From the NCBI GenBank assembly GCA_034620365.1, contig JAQGEQ010000247.1, positions 46,193 through 110,192 of the forward strand: a stretch of DNA of 64,000 nucleotides, written 5' to 3'. This stretch comes from Pegea sp. RAD2-039. Taxonomy: Eukaryota > Chordata > Thaliacea > Salpida > Salpidae. Under the pieces are notes generated by a model. The model made no database searches, was not told the origin of the DNA, and saw nothing but the letters and a program-made list of their open reading frames with translations. Positions 34,383 to 46,400 of this stretch are shown one piece after another. The translations under genes and the position numbers were made by a program. The first letter of the stretch is position 1; the number at the start of each line of letters is the position of its first letter.

Positions 34383-35345
34383 AAAGTAATGCGTTAAAAT
34401 AATTCTGCAAGTAGTTTGTTTACTGCAAACTTTGCATCAAAACAAACACTGCAAAGTAACTTATTGTTTAAAATAAACTAGCTATAATTATGTGTTTATG
34501 TAATCTTTGCAGTTCGTTTTGTTTTCGATAGTTTGTTAAATGCTGCGACATTTGCTGACTACTTGGTGTTTAGTAAACATATTTTCAAAGGTTTTAATAA
34601 TAAAGTCTGAAAAATCTATAATTTTAAGTTTTTTGAAGTAATTTATTAGCAGTAAAATTGAATGAGAAAAAAAAATTTAGTTTAAGCTACTTTTGAGTTA
34701 CAAGCTCAGTCTTATGAATTTCTAAATTGATTTATCTATTATTGGATGAATAATTTAACTATAGAAAGTGAAAGGTTAGAAAAGTTTGAGAAAAATTTGA
34801 GAAAAAAATGTAATATGTTAAAACAGATAGAAGCATTACAAATTAAAAAAATCATGTGCTTATAAATAATACTTTTAGTATCTATTTGACTAGTACCTCT
34901 CTTGCTTGATAAAAACATCCAACTTTAGACGGAACCAGAGAATAAAGCTTATTTGCTAAACAAACAATCTAATAGCGTTTTTTTAACCGATGATGGCAAC
35001 ACTCCCTTTCTTTCCTACTCCAACATTTTTAAAATTGTTTCTGAGATGATAGATCTTGACATAGCGTAGGATATGGTTGCTAAGACTAATTCTTCTGTGA
35101 AATTATCAGTTTCCAAAACCTCCTGATCATACTACTCTCTAGTTTTTAGGAAAAACTACTTCCATCTTATTACTAGCCCTATGTCTACTCTTTAACATCA
35201 TTATAAGGCGAGGAAGAGTCTAGTTTTGCTGAATTTAGTTTTCTGCAGATCAGAAGAGCATATCATTCACAACCATATGATCATTGTTTCAATGGAACAC
35301 CATCTAATATCTGATATCCAGCTAAGCTTTGTGAAACGAATATCA
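33298..35345 (+). repeat. Segmental duplication, copy 1 (partner 61966-64000)
   Basis: At least 2.04 kb is nearly identical by eye to 61966-64000, including introns, 3' UTR and the downstream LINE relic. The partner is cut by the window end, so the true length is unknown. Low divergence in the introns indicates a recent event. Confidence 0.9.
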
Positions 35346-35396
35346 TCCTTGACAAAATATCTCACTTTTCTTAATAAGCTTACAGCCCATTATTAA
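34920..35396 (+). mobile_element. Decayed non-LTR retrotransposon (reverse transcriptase relic)
   Basis: With a few stops, one frame reads like the middle of a jockey/CR1-type reverse transcriptase: SLFAKQ, DDGNTPFLSYSNIFKIVSEM, then SVKLSVSKTSGSYYSLVFRK (the family's S.KA.GPD....V.KN region), and ISDIQLSFVKRISSLTKYLT (the family's SDFQYGFR..RST..LLT region). In-frame TAG, TGA and TAA codons show that it is dead. It was carried along in the TGF-beta segmental duplication. Confidence 0.7.
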
Positions 35397-35652
35397 AGTA
35401 AAACTCATTGTGATATCATATATCTAATAAACAAAAATAAATGAACTATTAATAAAGCACCAAGAATGAATTTATTTTCTTATAAATTTGAAACAGAACA
35501 AATATAGAATAGATAATACTAAAACATATTTTATATACCATTCAACTAAAATACTTTATACTATTATCAAATTTAGTAAACTGAAACTTTTCTCAAAATT
35601 ATTCCTTTAATGGGAACATTTAAAATATACTACTGCAAATTTGTTTGTAAAT

Positions 35653-35768
35653 TGCTTAAGATTACGTGAGTTCTTAAAGTAGCACCATGACTTCAGCACA
35701 ACGAAAAAATAAGAATGTGGAGATAAGTAAATGGTTTAATCTGCATATTTTTTTGCAGCGTCAGTTAG
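35653..35768 (-). repeat. CRE module, copy 3 of 4 (inverted)
   Basis: The reverse complement matches 123-245 closely: AAACCATTTACTTATCTCC, TTCGTTGTG and GCTACTTTAAGAA. The CRE itself is mutated here to TGAAGTCA. Confidence 0.7.
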
Positions 35769-36669
35769 ATTTTAATAAACAATCAAATCTGACGATGAAT
35801 TTTTTAAAACTTTATTATTTTTAGTGCATTAAAATGAGTATTCAGATTAAGAGCAACTGATTGTATCAGTTTTCAAAATGCTTTAATCAAAAAAAAATTA
35901 GAAATACTAGGAACGTAGTAAAAATGAAAACGCTTTATATAATTACGTATATGCATTGCGGTTGTTTGCAGAGAAAAAAAAGATTAATTCATGTTTATTT
36001 ATATTTTTTTCAACTAACTGTTTCCCTATCATTATTAACATATGATTGTTAATTATCTGAGTTAACAACAAAACTTTATTATGCTTTTATTAGTTAAATT
36101 TATGTTGGTTTGCTATAGCTATAACAAAATCGAGAACAAATTTAGCTTAACTTATTCATATTTCAGATTTTAAAATTATATGTTTCTTTTTTTAATATTT
36201 TATGAAGTGTCACATAAGTTTTATTGTGATATATTGAAATATGGTTTATATTTATTACAGGTTTATCATAGTTTTGATACAAATTTTTCTATTTTTGATC
36301 ACTTTAAAAGTCTTAGAAAAATTATAAATTTTTCTTATGAAATGTTCTTATAAATTTGAGAATCAGTTTCATAAATCTTTTCAGTTTAGAACAAATCAAT
36401 TAAAGAAATAAACACATTTTTTTAGAATATTTTAATATGCCTTCACTAATAAATTGCTTTCTTATATAATTAAAAGTATAGATACACAAATTACATACTA
36501 AGAATAATAAGATAATCAAATTAAATTTGATTAATAATAATATCTCTTTTAAGCGACGCTAGTATGAAATCATTACGCAAGATGATTCATATAATAAATC
36601 TTACAATTTGTTATGTAGATGTCATCATACAATCATATCTTTTAATGAATATCAATATTTTGTTTATCA

Positions 36670-37015
36670 AATTCTAGAAGACGCTGCCTTAAGTAAACGA
36701 ACATATAAAATTAGTCACTTGGTAGTAGTAGTAAGATAAAGATAAATTTCAAGCAAAAACGTAGTGACACAAAGCATTTTTTCAAGAATAGTGAAAATTT
36801 AGACCGTCTTGTGTTAAACGATAAGTTTTTCTTTTATCTATTAATGTATAAACACGCTTTTGTTTAAATTATTTGATTGTTCACCAAAGTCTAACTGACG
36901 TTGCTGTAAGTAAGCAAATATGTAGAATAAACTCTATTCTTATTACTACCTATTTGTGTCTTAGTAGAGTTGACGTCATCAAGTAACTTTAGAGCAATTC
37001 TTAATCTTAATTGAA
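36670..37015 (+). repeat. CRE module, copy 4, with partial extra copy
   Basis: 36891-37015 has AACTGACGTTGCTGTAAGTA, TGACGTCA (36971-36978), AAGTAACTTTA and AATCTTAATTG in the same order as the other copies. 36670-36725 (AGACGCTGCCTTAAGTAAAC) looks like the 5' part of a further copy. Confidence 0.6.
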
Positions 37016-39840
37016 TACAGAAGACTACTAATATGACAATCATAATATGACAGCCTTATTATAAATCTCTAGTTCTTAACAAGCAGCATTAAATTTGTGT
37101 AAAACGTCGAAATAAGAAATAAAGCATTTCATTTGCATTTAAAAAAGTCGTAAATAAAATTTTGAATTAACCAAGTAAAACTACCTCTTTTTTTAATGTT
37201 TTGCTTCAAGAAAAAAGATTAAAACGACTTTTGAAGACTCTATATAAATGTTAACAAAGTAATTTTTTGATATTAACTTTAGTCATTAAACAGCCCATTC
37301 TGTGTATTTAGAATAAATTTAAAATTTTTCTGCAATTTAAAAAAAGAGTCTATTTATTGAATAATTTTAAGTAAAAATAATGAATTATAAACATATTAAA
37401 CAAAATTTCATTTTAAGTTAATGATATTTATCTTAGAATTTTAAATAAATCAGTAATATTGACTTTGAGATCAATAAATACTTTTATAAAACTAATAAAA
37501 AATTAATAAACAATTTTTGCCAAAAGTAAGACAAAAAGATTTTACAAAAAATAAAAAATAATTATATCATAATAAAATTTATAATCATTTGAATGGAATA
37601 ATATAAAATCAAAAAGTACATAATTATGTTAACTATATATAAAGTATATTTACAAATTAAACTTATTGTAATATTAATTATATTATTAATAATTATATTG
37701 TACATATTTTACTATGTACATTTTTGGTAAACTTCTGCTAAATAAAACTGTTTAAAAATTCTCTACAAGGCTTTTTAGTAAAAATTTTAATGGAAATCTA
37801 TAAAGAATTAATAAATTTAACTTCAAAACTTGAAATGAAAAGATTATCAACAAAAAGATTATTAAGTCTATCAGGGAAATCAGTTTTCAAACTGTATTTA
37901 GTTAAATTGAAAGAAAAAAACAAAAAATAAAATTATATTTATTCTTTATGTAAAATCATAGAGAATGATTTTAATATATTTTTTCTGCTAACATGCTATC
38001 AACAATAAAAGAATTGTCTAAAAATTTTTTGTAGCAGATATTTAAATGTTTACTTTAAAATTAGTACAACTTAATACTATTAAATATAATAAAATCAATT
38101 TGATTTAAAACGAGTATAGTTTTATGATGACAAAATATTTACCACTTAAATGAACTTTATATTCTGACAGATATATATCTATATATATATTAAGTTTTTA
38201 GAGAAGGTAGAAAATTTAAGACTAATTTTAGTTTAATATCATTTGTATTTTTATACTCGTATTAAATATTAACGTAAGATTAATAGAACTTTTTTAACAT
38301 AAACTTAAATTACTGTCAACGTTTTCACTCTTGTTGTTAATATTAAGATCTTTGCCATTTCGCACTGACAAAACATTTGCAAAATACAATTTTAGTTTAA
38401 ATCTAGCTGTTTCATTATTTGCTGTCTTTTGTCACCTAGGCTACTTTTATGATATTTAAATTCTTATAGCATCTAATATTAGTACAAAGTTTGTGTAAAC
38501 GGCCTCGGTTATATTTAAAACGTGGAGAAAATACTAAACAGATTATTTAGGTTTTGAAACTGATTATAAAATCAAAAAAATAAATTAAAAACAAATCGAT
38601 CGCTCGATGACGATGGATAATAGGCAAGTTAATTCTTATAACAATTTATTTTAGAATTTTCCAAATAAATTATCTTTAAACTTTATATTCAGATTTATAA
38701 AGTTCAATTTCATTTTTCCTTTAATTCTTTTACTCTTCTCATCATTAAAACATTTAGCAATGTGCTTTAGTTTGGCTGAAACATTTTGTTAAAATATCAT
38801 TTTGTTGATTTGTATTCTTAGAAGTAAGTTCTTATATCCTATCTTTTTTGCTACACTAACTAAACACTTTTTTAATCTATCAACACAACATATATCGATG
38901 TTATATTCTGTTGTTATGCTAATCTTAATTTATTTATGAATAAACATATTAGTAGAACATTAAATATTTACAACAATTAACTGTTCTTAAAATTTGTTCA
39001 TCAAATATTTAAATTTTTCTTTTATATTAATAATTATCTTAAGCATTCAATTTTGTAAATTAAACAATTTACTTTTGTTTGAAAAAACTCATGATATAAT
39101 TTTAGTAGAAAGATTTTATACTTCTGTTGGTGACTAGAGAACTTTTCGGTTTAGATTTATTTTTCAAATATTAACATTTTGATTAATGTTTTTGTAACCA
39201 AATAATCAAAAAAATACTGCTCTTTGGCTCCATCTATGTTGACTGTTGTTACTAGTGGTTATAGGCCGGTTTTGAGTGTTCAATATTTTACATATTGCAC
39301 CTTTACTTAAAATAGAGTCAACCAAAGATATCTTATGTTTGTTAAATATTCCTTTGTTATTTATTTCTATAATCTATTTGTAAACTTAATATTTTAAATT
39401 TAAGACGGCTTGTCAGATAATTTCTCTTTATGATTTTTATTTGTTTTTAAAATATATATTACTTTTTTTTAATTTTTTAGTGTGAAACTTATGACATATT
39501 AAATCATATTTACTTTTCTTCAAAAAAAATAAGTTTTATTTTTTTATTTTTTACATTCTTCTGAAAATTTATAAAAAGTTATGCTATGAGTTGTTTGTTA
39601 ATTTTTGGCTTCTTCGTAATATTTTTTCCAGATTTAATTCCTAATATTAATGTTATATATGATGTATTTCTTCTATCAAATTTTAAGGATAAATATTGAT
39701 GGAATCGAATTTATATTTTGTTTCATTTAATAATCATTTTAATTAATTAATAATTTTGATTAATTAATAAATTAATTAATTAATTTTAATTTTTACAATA
39801 TTAAAAAGTCTTACAATTAAAAAAAAACTAAATAAATAAT
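37016..39840. other. AT-rich stretch
   Basis: No gene recognised. It includes short TA runs near 38173-38190 and a palindromic TTAATTAA-type run at 39729-39790. Confidence 0.4.
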
Positions 39841-39846
39841 TTTTTG

Positions 39847-39950
39847 AAAAAGTTTGGAAACCCTCCAACTATTTAGTGAGATAATCTGGTTTATACAGCC
39901 CTTTGCTGTTGGAGCTGCCAGATACGAGTCCTGAGCGATAATCTTATAAA
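39847..39950 (+). repeat. Dispersed repeat G (GGAAACCCTCC element), copy 1
   Basis: Shares TTTGGAAACCCTCCAACTA and TTGCTGTTGGAGCTGCC with 49793-49890. A diverged inverted copy lies at 57000-57095. Nature unknown. Confidence 0.6.
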
Positions 39951-39954
39951 AAAA

Positions 39955-40893
39955 GTTCAAGTTTGTATTCTGGTTGAGTAATCAAATTTCATTTTCATGG
40001 TTTTTTGATAATCTTGCCACTATCAGTTCGTTACCATTAGATCCTGTGATCATCGTAAATCGAGTTGGTCTTCTCATGTTCTGTTTGCTGGATAAGTTGG
40101 AACATTACGAAAATTATTTTCTTTTTAAAATGTGTAAGTGAAAATAGAAAACTATAATCACTTAATTTGAATCTTTTTCAATTCAGTTTTCAATCTTTTT
40201 ATCTGTTATCTTCTTTGGGGAGATAATGGTGGGACTTGTAGGATAAATCTGCAAAGACTGATTTGCTGTTCAGTTTGGAACTTTTGTCAACAGAACAATA
40301 GAAGAGTATAGAGAAGATCTGGACCTTCAAAACATCATCAATTTCACTCAGAAATATGTAAAGCTCTCATTATTGACGTGCTTCAAATTTGTATCTGTTT
40401 TTCATCAACAGTTTCAATGTTGTGGTGGTGTAGGTGCTGATGACTGAGCTAACAATAACTATTTCAAATGTACTGGTAAAGTAATTGTTAATGGAGTTCC
40501 ATTTACTCTGATTGAAGCTTGTGGGGTTCTGCTTAGTTGTTGCACCAAGTCTGAAGAGAAGATTCTAACTGTCGTTAACACACAATATGGTTACGGTATC
40601 CGTGACAAAATCAAATTCACTGTGGGTCACTTCATCGTAAATTCGCTGACTTAAATACCTTCAGAATGCTTCTAGAATAGATAAGATTCACATATAAGGC
40701 TGCATCAATAGTTTTGAAGATTCAAACAAACATATATACAAATGGTGGTATCATTATTGCTATTGCACTACTTCAAGTAACTTAATCACGTCATCACTTG
40801 ACTTGACACGTGATCAGCTTTTATTTGCAGATTATTCCAATTTTCATCGCACAAAATATAGTCCATGATATTGCAGCAGTTAAAGCTAGATGA
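39955..40893 (+). pseudogene. Tetraspanin (TspanC8-like) pseudogene with introns retained
   Basis: Six collinear fragments match the tetraspanin order. 39955-40130 gives the TM1-TM2 region (FDNLATISSLPLDPV). 40187-40283 is TM3 (FSIFLSVIFFGEI). 40294-40357 is EEYREDLDLQNIINFTQKY. 40412-40650 is the large loop, with QCCGG, ACGVLLSCC and NTQYGYGIR. About 40700-40776 has GCINSFED, then IIIAIALLQ. 40831-40893 is FIAQNIVHDIAAVKAR. Intron borders survive (a 54-nt intron between 40357 and 40412), so it is not a retrocopy. It is disabled by TAA at 40244, TGA at 40259 and 40445 exactly where the family has conserved Trp (KDW, DDW), a frameshift near 40740 and loss of one loop Cys. The family includes organisers of ADAM10; this copy is dead. 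Confidence 0.85.
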
Positions 40894-42237
40894 AAAGCAT
40901 TCTTAAATGCTGCTTCTTCTTCTTCTTTCATTCATTTAAACAAGACGTTAATCAAATGCACACCACTACTTTCTTTGCTCTTGTCAACTAACCACTTTCT
41001 TGCTGTTTGTTGCATTTTTTAATGAACACTTTCTATGTTTTATAGTGATCACGTTCGGTATGAAGCTATTGTAATGAATTATTTTGAAAGTTTGTTTAAA
41101 AAAAAACTTTTTTCTTTCCACCAGAACTTGACTTGTTCATCCCACCAGAATAAATTTAAAGGCGTTGCTTAACTGAGAAACTATGAAACCCTATAAGACT
41201 ATGATTTGTAAATTTAGATTTATAAATACTTTACCTATTTATAGATATTTGGTTTCCTCTCGGCTGTTAATTGTTTTTGTTGCTTCTTAGTTTTCATATT
41301 TTGGATTTAACATTTTTTAATATAAAAGTTAAAAAAAACGTGAAAAATAAAATTTCTAATTTATTAGCTCAATTTAACTAGATATGCTTTGTTGAGCTTT
41401 TCATTAAAATTTTTGGCTTCTATGCTATGCAATATTTAGTTGAAAATTGTGAAAAAATCACAACTCAATAATGTCTTCCTAGTAATCAATATCTGATGAT
41501 TGATCTATAAATGTATCAGGTGTTAAATATCTATAAATTTTCTACCACTAACGTTGAATCTCTAAATAGTTGTTCATCTGAGTTTTCAAGAGAAAAGGAA
41601 AAATTTGAACTTCTAACAAAATTAACTAATAAGCTTGGAATGTCTTTAAGATAATTAACTTTACATAAAAACTGAGCAAAAAATAACTTTGATGCTATGG
41701 TTCTCTCATTGAAGTATTGATATGAAAATGTTTAGTTTTACGAATAAAAACTTTGTAGAAGTTCAGATTGTAGAATCTATAGCTTGCTAGATTCCGAAAA
41801 TTGTTTAATATTTTTCTCTCCATTAAAAAAAATTAAAAATTCCAAATCATAATCTGTTTCATTGAGTTTACTGATATCTTTTAGCGTTAGAAGTACTGGT
41901 AGACAGGTGGCAGTATTTGGTTTAGACTTTAAACCACTTACTCTTTAGATATAGATCATTTATTAAATTCAACATTACACAAAACTTAAACTCAACAAAA
42001 ATATCTTTTCTATTAGTTGGTATGCAAAATTTTGCTACAAAAAACGTTTTGCCTTTTTCAAGAATTTTATTCAAAAAACAGATAAAAATCTTCATGATTC
42101 CAAAATAAACTCCATCTACGAACATAAAACAGATGTAAGGTCCCGGTTGCTCATATGGTCGATCATTGGGCGGCGACTACAAACAACTCGATTAGTAATG
42201 ACCAGTGATGACGTCATCAGCACCTGTTGCACGCAGT
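40894..42237. other. Tetraspanin 3' remnant and possible decayed minus-strand ORF
   Basis: The part to about 41250 is likely old 3' UTR. On the minus strand 41930-41400 reads in broken frames like protein (LPVLLTLKDISKLNETDYD, then FNGEKNIKQFSESSK, later SLLVNFVRSSNFSFSLENSD) with several stops. This suggests a dead transposon or gene of unknown family. Confidence 0.3.
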
Positions 42238-43661
42238 TTAGGGGAAATAGGAACCAAGATTTTTAGATCGCGATGGTTTTAAAATAAAGATGTATACGAG
42301 AACTATGATGCCTCCAAGGAGAAGTAAAACTCCAATCACAGCTCCCACAATTGTTCCCGTCATCGATTGCATCACTACAATTGATGACATCATTGATATT
42401 GACGTCACTGAAGAGGTAGTGGTCACCTGGTTGCTGGGTTAAGATCTCGCCTAAAGACATCACTAACATCTTGGTTCCTTGTATGTTACTTGCTACGCAT
42501 TTGTAGCTGTCATTCAAACGACCCGCGTCTTCCGCGTTGATGTCGATGACGTCACTGATGACGTCATAACCGCTGGGTAGTGACCACGAGATAGTGGCGG
42601 GTGGGTTTGCATCGGAAGTGCAAGTGAGTTGAGTTTGATCCTTGTTTGGTGTGATTGAGGGAACATCCGGGTGGTCTGAAGATCAAGAAGAATATTAGGA
42701 TCAGATTAGGATGTTGGAAGACTTACATGAGACGCTGAGAGTGATGGATTTCTCGAGAGGTTTTTCAAAGGCGAATTGATAGACGCGGCAAGTGAAGAGT
42801 TGATTGTTGTAATATTTAGAAGGTGAGATGAAGAGTTTGGATGTGATGGTGAAGAAATCATCAGATTTAGAAATAGAACTGAAAAAGGGGTGTTAAAAGA
42901 AGTGATAAAAGCAGGGGCACCTACCTGTTGTAACTGAATTGTAAATTTTGTTCCGTATCCCACGTGATTCTAGCTTCAGGTTTACCTGTAGTGATGACGT
43001 CATCAGCACATCCAACAACATATGACAACTTACCGTTGAATGCGATGCATCGAGCTGCTTCAACTAATCGATTTTCTTCTTCCGAAAGTTTTGCTACAAG
43101 ATCGATACTAGAGGATACTTCAACTTCCGGTTGGACTAAAAATACAAAGATGTTGAAAAGACTTTTCAGATTAATTCATTCAATTTACTAAAGACTTGAA
43201 GGTCGGTTTCTATGGTTATTTCTTCAAGACCAAGACCCTTTGAGGTACAACTAAACCTTCCTTCATCCGCTAATGTTACATAATCAAGCTCCAGTGATCC
43301 AGTTTGTGACACGGTGATCCGATTTGATCTTGAAGTTGGAGAACCATAAAATCTAAACTTAGCTTTATAATACTGAAAAATAAATATTAAAATTTGATAA
43401 AATATCAAATAAACAAATTGAGACTTACAAATATCTCTGCGAATAATTCACCGTCAAATTTCACTTTTACAAAAGCATTTTTTGTACGATAGATGTCTGG
43501 ATTGAAGCAGGTGATCGAAGTGCTTGATCCTTTGGCCACTGTGAAAGTGTAGACGCCTGAAAATTAAAAGTTTCAACTTTTGTCGGTCACTGAGATTCAA
43601 ACTTACCCGAGGTATAAACAAACTTTAATAAGAAAATTAAAATGAAACTGATTACTTTCAT
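42238..43661 (-). CDS. Three-Ig-domain type I membrane protein, eight exons (about 361 aa)
   Basis: Exons read from splice sites: 43607-43661, 43429-43556, 43189-43372, 43034-43135, 42925-42985, 42727-42878, 42468-42675 and 42238-42433. Introns are only 46-56 nt except the last (34 nt, uncertain). A signal peptide (MKVISFILIFLLKFVYT) is followed by a V-type Ig domain with ITCFNPD and LDYVTLADEGRFSC. A second Ig domain has AARCIAFNG and QLFTCRVYQF. A C2-type domain has QLTCTSDANPPATISWSLP and YKCVASN. Then come a Ser/Thr stalk, a membrane helix (AVIGVLLLLGGIIVLVYIF) and a 14-residue tail ending GSYFP. The layout resembles nectin/CADM-like adhesion receptors. Without the 34-nt intron the TM frame is shifted, so that junction is the weak point. 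The gene is clearly less AT-rich than its surroundings. Confidence 0.8.
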
Positions 43662-44964
43662 TCTTGTCGATTTCATCAATAATTACAACTTTAAAATAAA
43701 TTTTTAATGCCGAAAATCACAATTTTTAGGTTATAGTACTGAAAGAGATAATTTATCTGATATTAGATAAAATACGAAATAGAAGAAAACGTATTGATAA
43801 AAAAAAACTTTAAAAATCTGTATAATGTAAGCATATATATAAATCTATGACAGTTGAAGTCTAAATTAAATATAAAAATTAATTTAAACTTATATATGAA
43901 AATGCAAAACAAATAAATTTAAAACACATAAAATTTCAAAATACTGTATTATTGCAAGAATTGTTTTGAAATTTTAAACAAACAAATTCAAAATATTACA
44001 AATACAAAAAGTTTAAAAATATATTTTTAAGATTTTTCTTAAACATTTAACAAGCAGATTATAAAAATATAAAATGTAAATTCAGACAAAAATTTGTAAA
44101 GAATTATCTGATAAATAATTAATTATTATTAATTAATTATTAAACAACTCCTAAAAGTAAACTTTTTTATTGATAAAAAATTGTATAAATATCAGTTTTC
44201 AAACAAATATAATTTAACAATAAATATAATTTAACAATAAATATCAATAAATTAAAATTTTTTAAAACCACAAAAGATATTTGTAACTTTCAGAAAAAAT
44301 TAAATTGAATTGTAGTAAAAAATGCATCTCAAAAAATTGAAAGACAAACTTGAAGAGCTTAGAAAATTAAAAATCAGCTACTTGTACCAAATTTAATAAA
44401 AAAGCATATAATATTATTAAACCATAAACTTATCTAACAATAAATCTATATTCAGAAGTAATGTACAATAAATCCTTTAATTATAAAGAGATTAAAAATG
44501 AATTAAATTTAAACTAAGTTTAGAAAATTTCAGGGAAAATTTCAAATACTTATAAATTGCCCAATTAATTAACATATTAAAATCAACTAACTTCAATTTA
44601 ATAAATACAAAATTAACTTTATATTTTAAACAAATGTTAGAAAATTAAATATTATTAATAAATGTTTACTAAATATGAACAAAAAAAAGAAATCTCTTCA
44701 AAATGATTTCAAAAATAAAACTAAAATTTCTTAGAAAATAAAACTGAATTAAAATGTTTACCCTGCACGTGAAATGGTATTTCGTAGAAAACCAGAACCT
44801 TTTGAAAGACGTAACTTTGCGTAGGTCTCCTTTTTATTAAATTTACTATCATAGAAACACTATAAAACAAAATGAAAATAATAATTTGAAAAATAATAAT
44901 CATAATAAAATAATAATAAATAAATAATTAAATGAAAAAAATGGTTTTTATAAATATAGCTATA
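43662..44964. other. AT-rich stretch with small tandem repeat
   Basis: A 17-bp unit (AAATATAATTTAACAAT) is repeated twice at 44205-44238 with a partial third. A GC-richer patch at 44760-44850 (-) has an exon-like frame before a GTAAAC donor, but no partner exon. Otherwise nothing. Confidence 0.35.
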
Positions 44965-45667
44965 TTAGCCTTTGGCCGAACAAGAGCAAAAAATCGTTTT
45001 TTTTAAACAATCTACTTCTTTTATATGGTGCAATGCATATATCAACTTACTATAAACCCTTTTGAAAGATTCGAGCACACCTTGATTTATTGGTTGTATT
45101 GGTACATTAACATTTGGAGGCAGAAACGTAGCAGTGGTTTTGCCATCAGCTGATATAAGTTTGTCCTCATTTGGATAGGCCGAGCAATTATCGAGGAACA
45201 AACTGGCCCTTTCTTCTTGTCCAAGTTCTCTCAGCTTTTGTTTTGCTTCGGGAACGAAACAGTTAAAAAACCAATCTCGCAAAATATCACAGTCGACCCA
45301 AGCATTTGCTTGATTTCTATAGACAACGGGCAGCGCCTCCTTATTGAGATCACGAAAACAACGCGGGTTTTTAGCCTTACCAATTAACAATAAAGGTAAC
45401 TTTATTGTCCCACTGGCAGTTGCATAGCCATTTATTGTCACCCTGTCTTTTGCTTTTTCTTCCATCCGACCGGTTATGTACTGATGCGGCAGTATGTCCA
45501 GACAACATTCTAAAGTACAATCCGGTTTCATCGCAATTAAATATTTGATGTTCGGAGTAGCCCTCGGCTATACTAGAAAATTCATTAACGAATTGCTTAG
45601 CAGATGAGCCATTTAAACTTAAATTCTCACCGCATGTTTCGAGATTACTCCAAAGATTATAGGCCAA
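44965..45667 (-). mobile_element. Broken Tigger/Jerky-type (pogo superfamily) transposase
   Basis: Two overlapping minus-strand frames (45667-45377 and 45531-44965) together give the DDE core: FNCDETGLYFRMLSG (first Asp); a frameshift near 45480; INGYATASGTIKLPLLLIGK; LFLDNCSAYPNEDK (second Asp); and FLPPNVNVPIQPINQGVLES. In the family the last motif is QP(L/I)DQG with the third catalytic Asp; here it is Asn. The N-terminal HTH/CENP-B region and terminal repeats are missing. It is inactive because of the frameshift, the lost acidic residue and truncation. Confidence 0.8.
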
Positions 45668-45679
45668 AGCTTGAGAAAA

Positions 45680-46400
45680 AATTCGAGCGCATTAGAGCAG
45701 CACATGATATGTGGGAAGATGGTCGCTTAGAAAATAAGCGTTTTCTAAAAGAATCGTATAACCGAAATCAGAAGAAACAACCAACTGATTTCAAGTACAA
45801 AGTTCGAGGTCCACCATAAGCCTTGAGAAATGTCAAGGTTTTTTCAAAAAACGGAAGTGGAAAATAATCACTGGACCCACATCTTCTTTTTTCAAACTCT
45901 CTCCGGACAAAGTTATTAATACCCAAGATATCAATTTACAGAAGCCCATCATCAAATCTCACAAGCATCAAAAAGACAATTCTTCTATTAAATTAGTTAT
46001 GTTCTTCAACGCGCGGTCGATTATTAACAAAAATTTTTAATTGAAAGGTCTTTTACATTCCCAAGATTTCACATTTGTTTTTTCTATTGAAACTTGGTTG
46101 AAACCGTTTTATTCTGATTCATTTCTGGTTGACGATAATCTTTTTTGTGTTTTGCGTTGTGATAGACTGTATGATGAAGCGGCGGTGTTTGCGTAATTTA
46201 TAAAATATCGCTTGTACCCAAGATCTCAAGAATTCAGATCAATCCCATTGATTGTCCAGGATTTGAGATTATCGCCTTTAATTTTCATAACTCAAAGTCC
46301 ACATTTTCTCGTTTTATATGTACCTATCTACTACCTTCTAAATCTAATGATGAGGTTACTGTCAAGGCCTTATTGAAGGAATTATAAGAAATTTTCCATA
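45680..46400 (+). mobile_element. Decayed LINE: ORF2 5' part with APE endonuclease
   Basis: 45680-45819 encodes RIRAAHDMWEDGRLENKRF and ends KYKVRGPP, a plausible pre-ORF2 segment. 45985-46340 reads, with stops, as the start of an apurinic-type endonuclease (FFNARSIINKN, FSIETWLKPFYSDSFLVDDN, LRCDRL), the NARS...ETWL...R.DR signature of jockey/CR1-type LINEs. It abuts the Tigger relic, so one element probably inserted into the other. Confidence 0.65.

Noticed and set aside
35861-36052. 63-codon plus-strand ORF
   Set aside because: No motif, splice context or conservation; consistent with chance.
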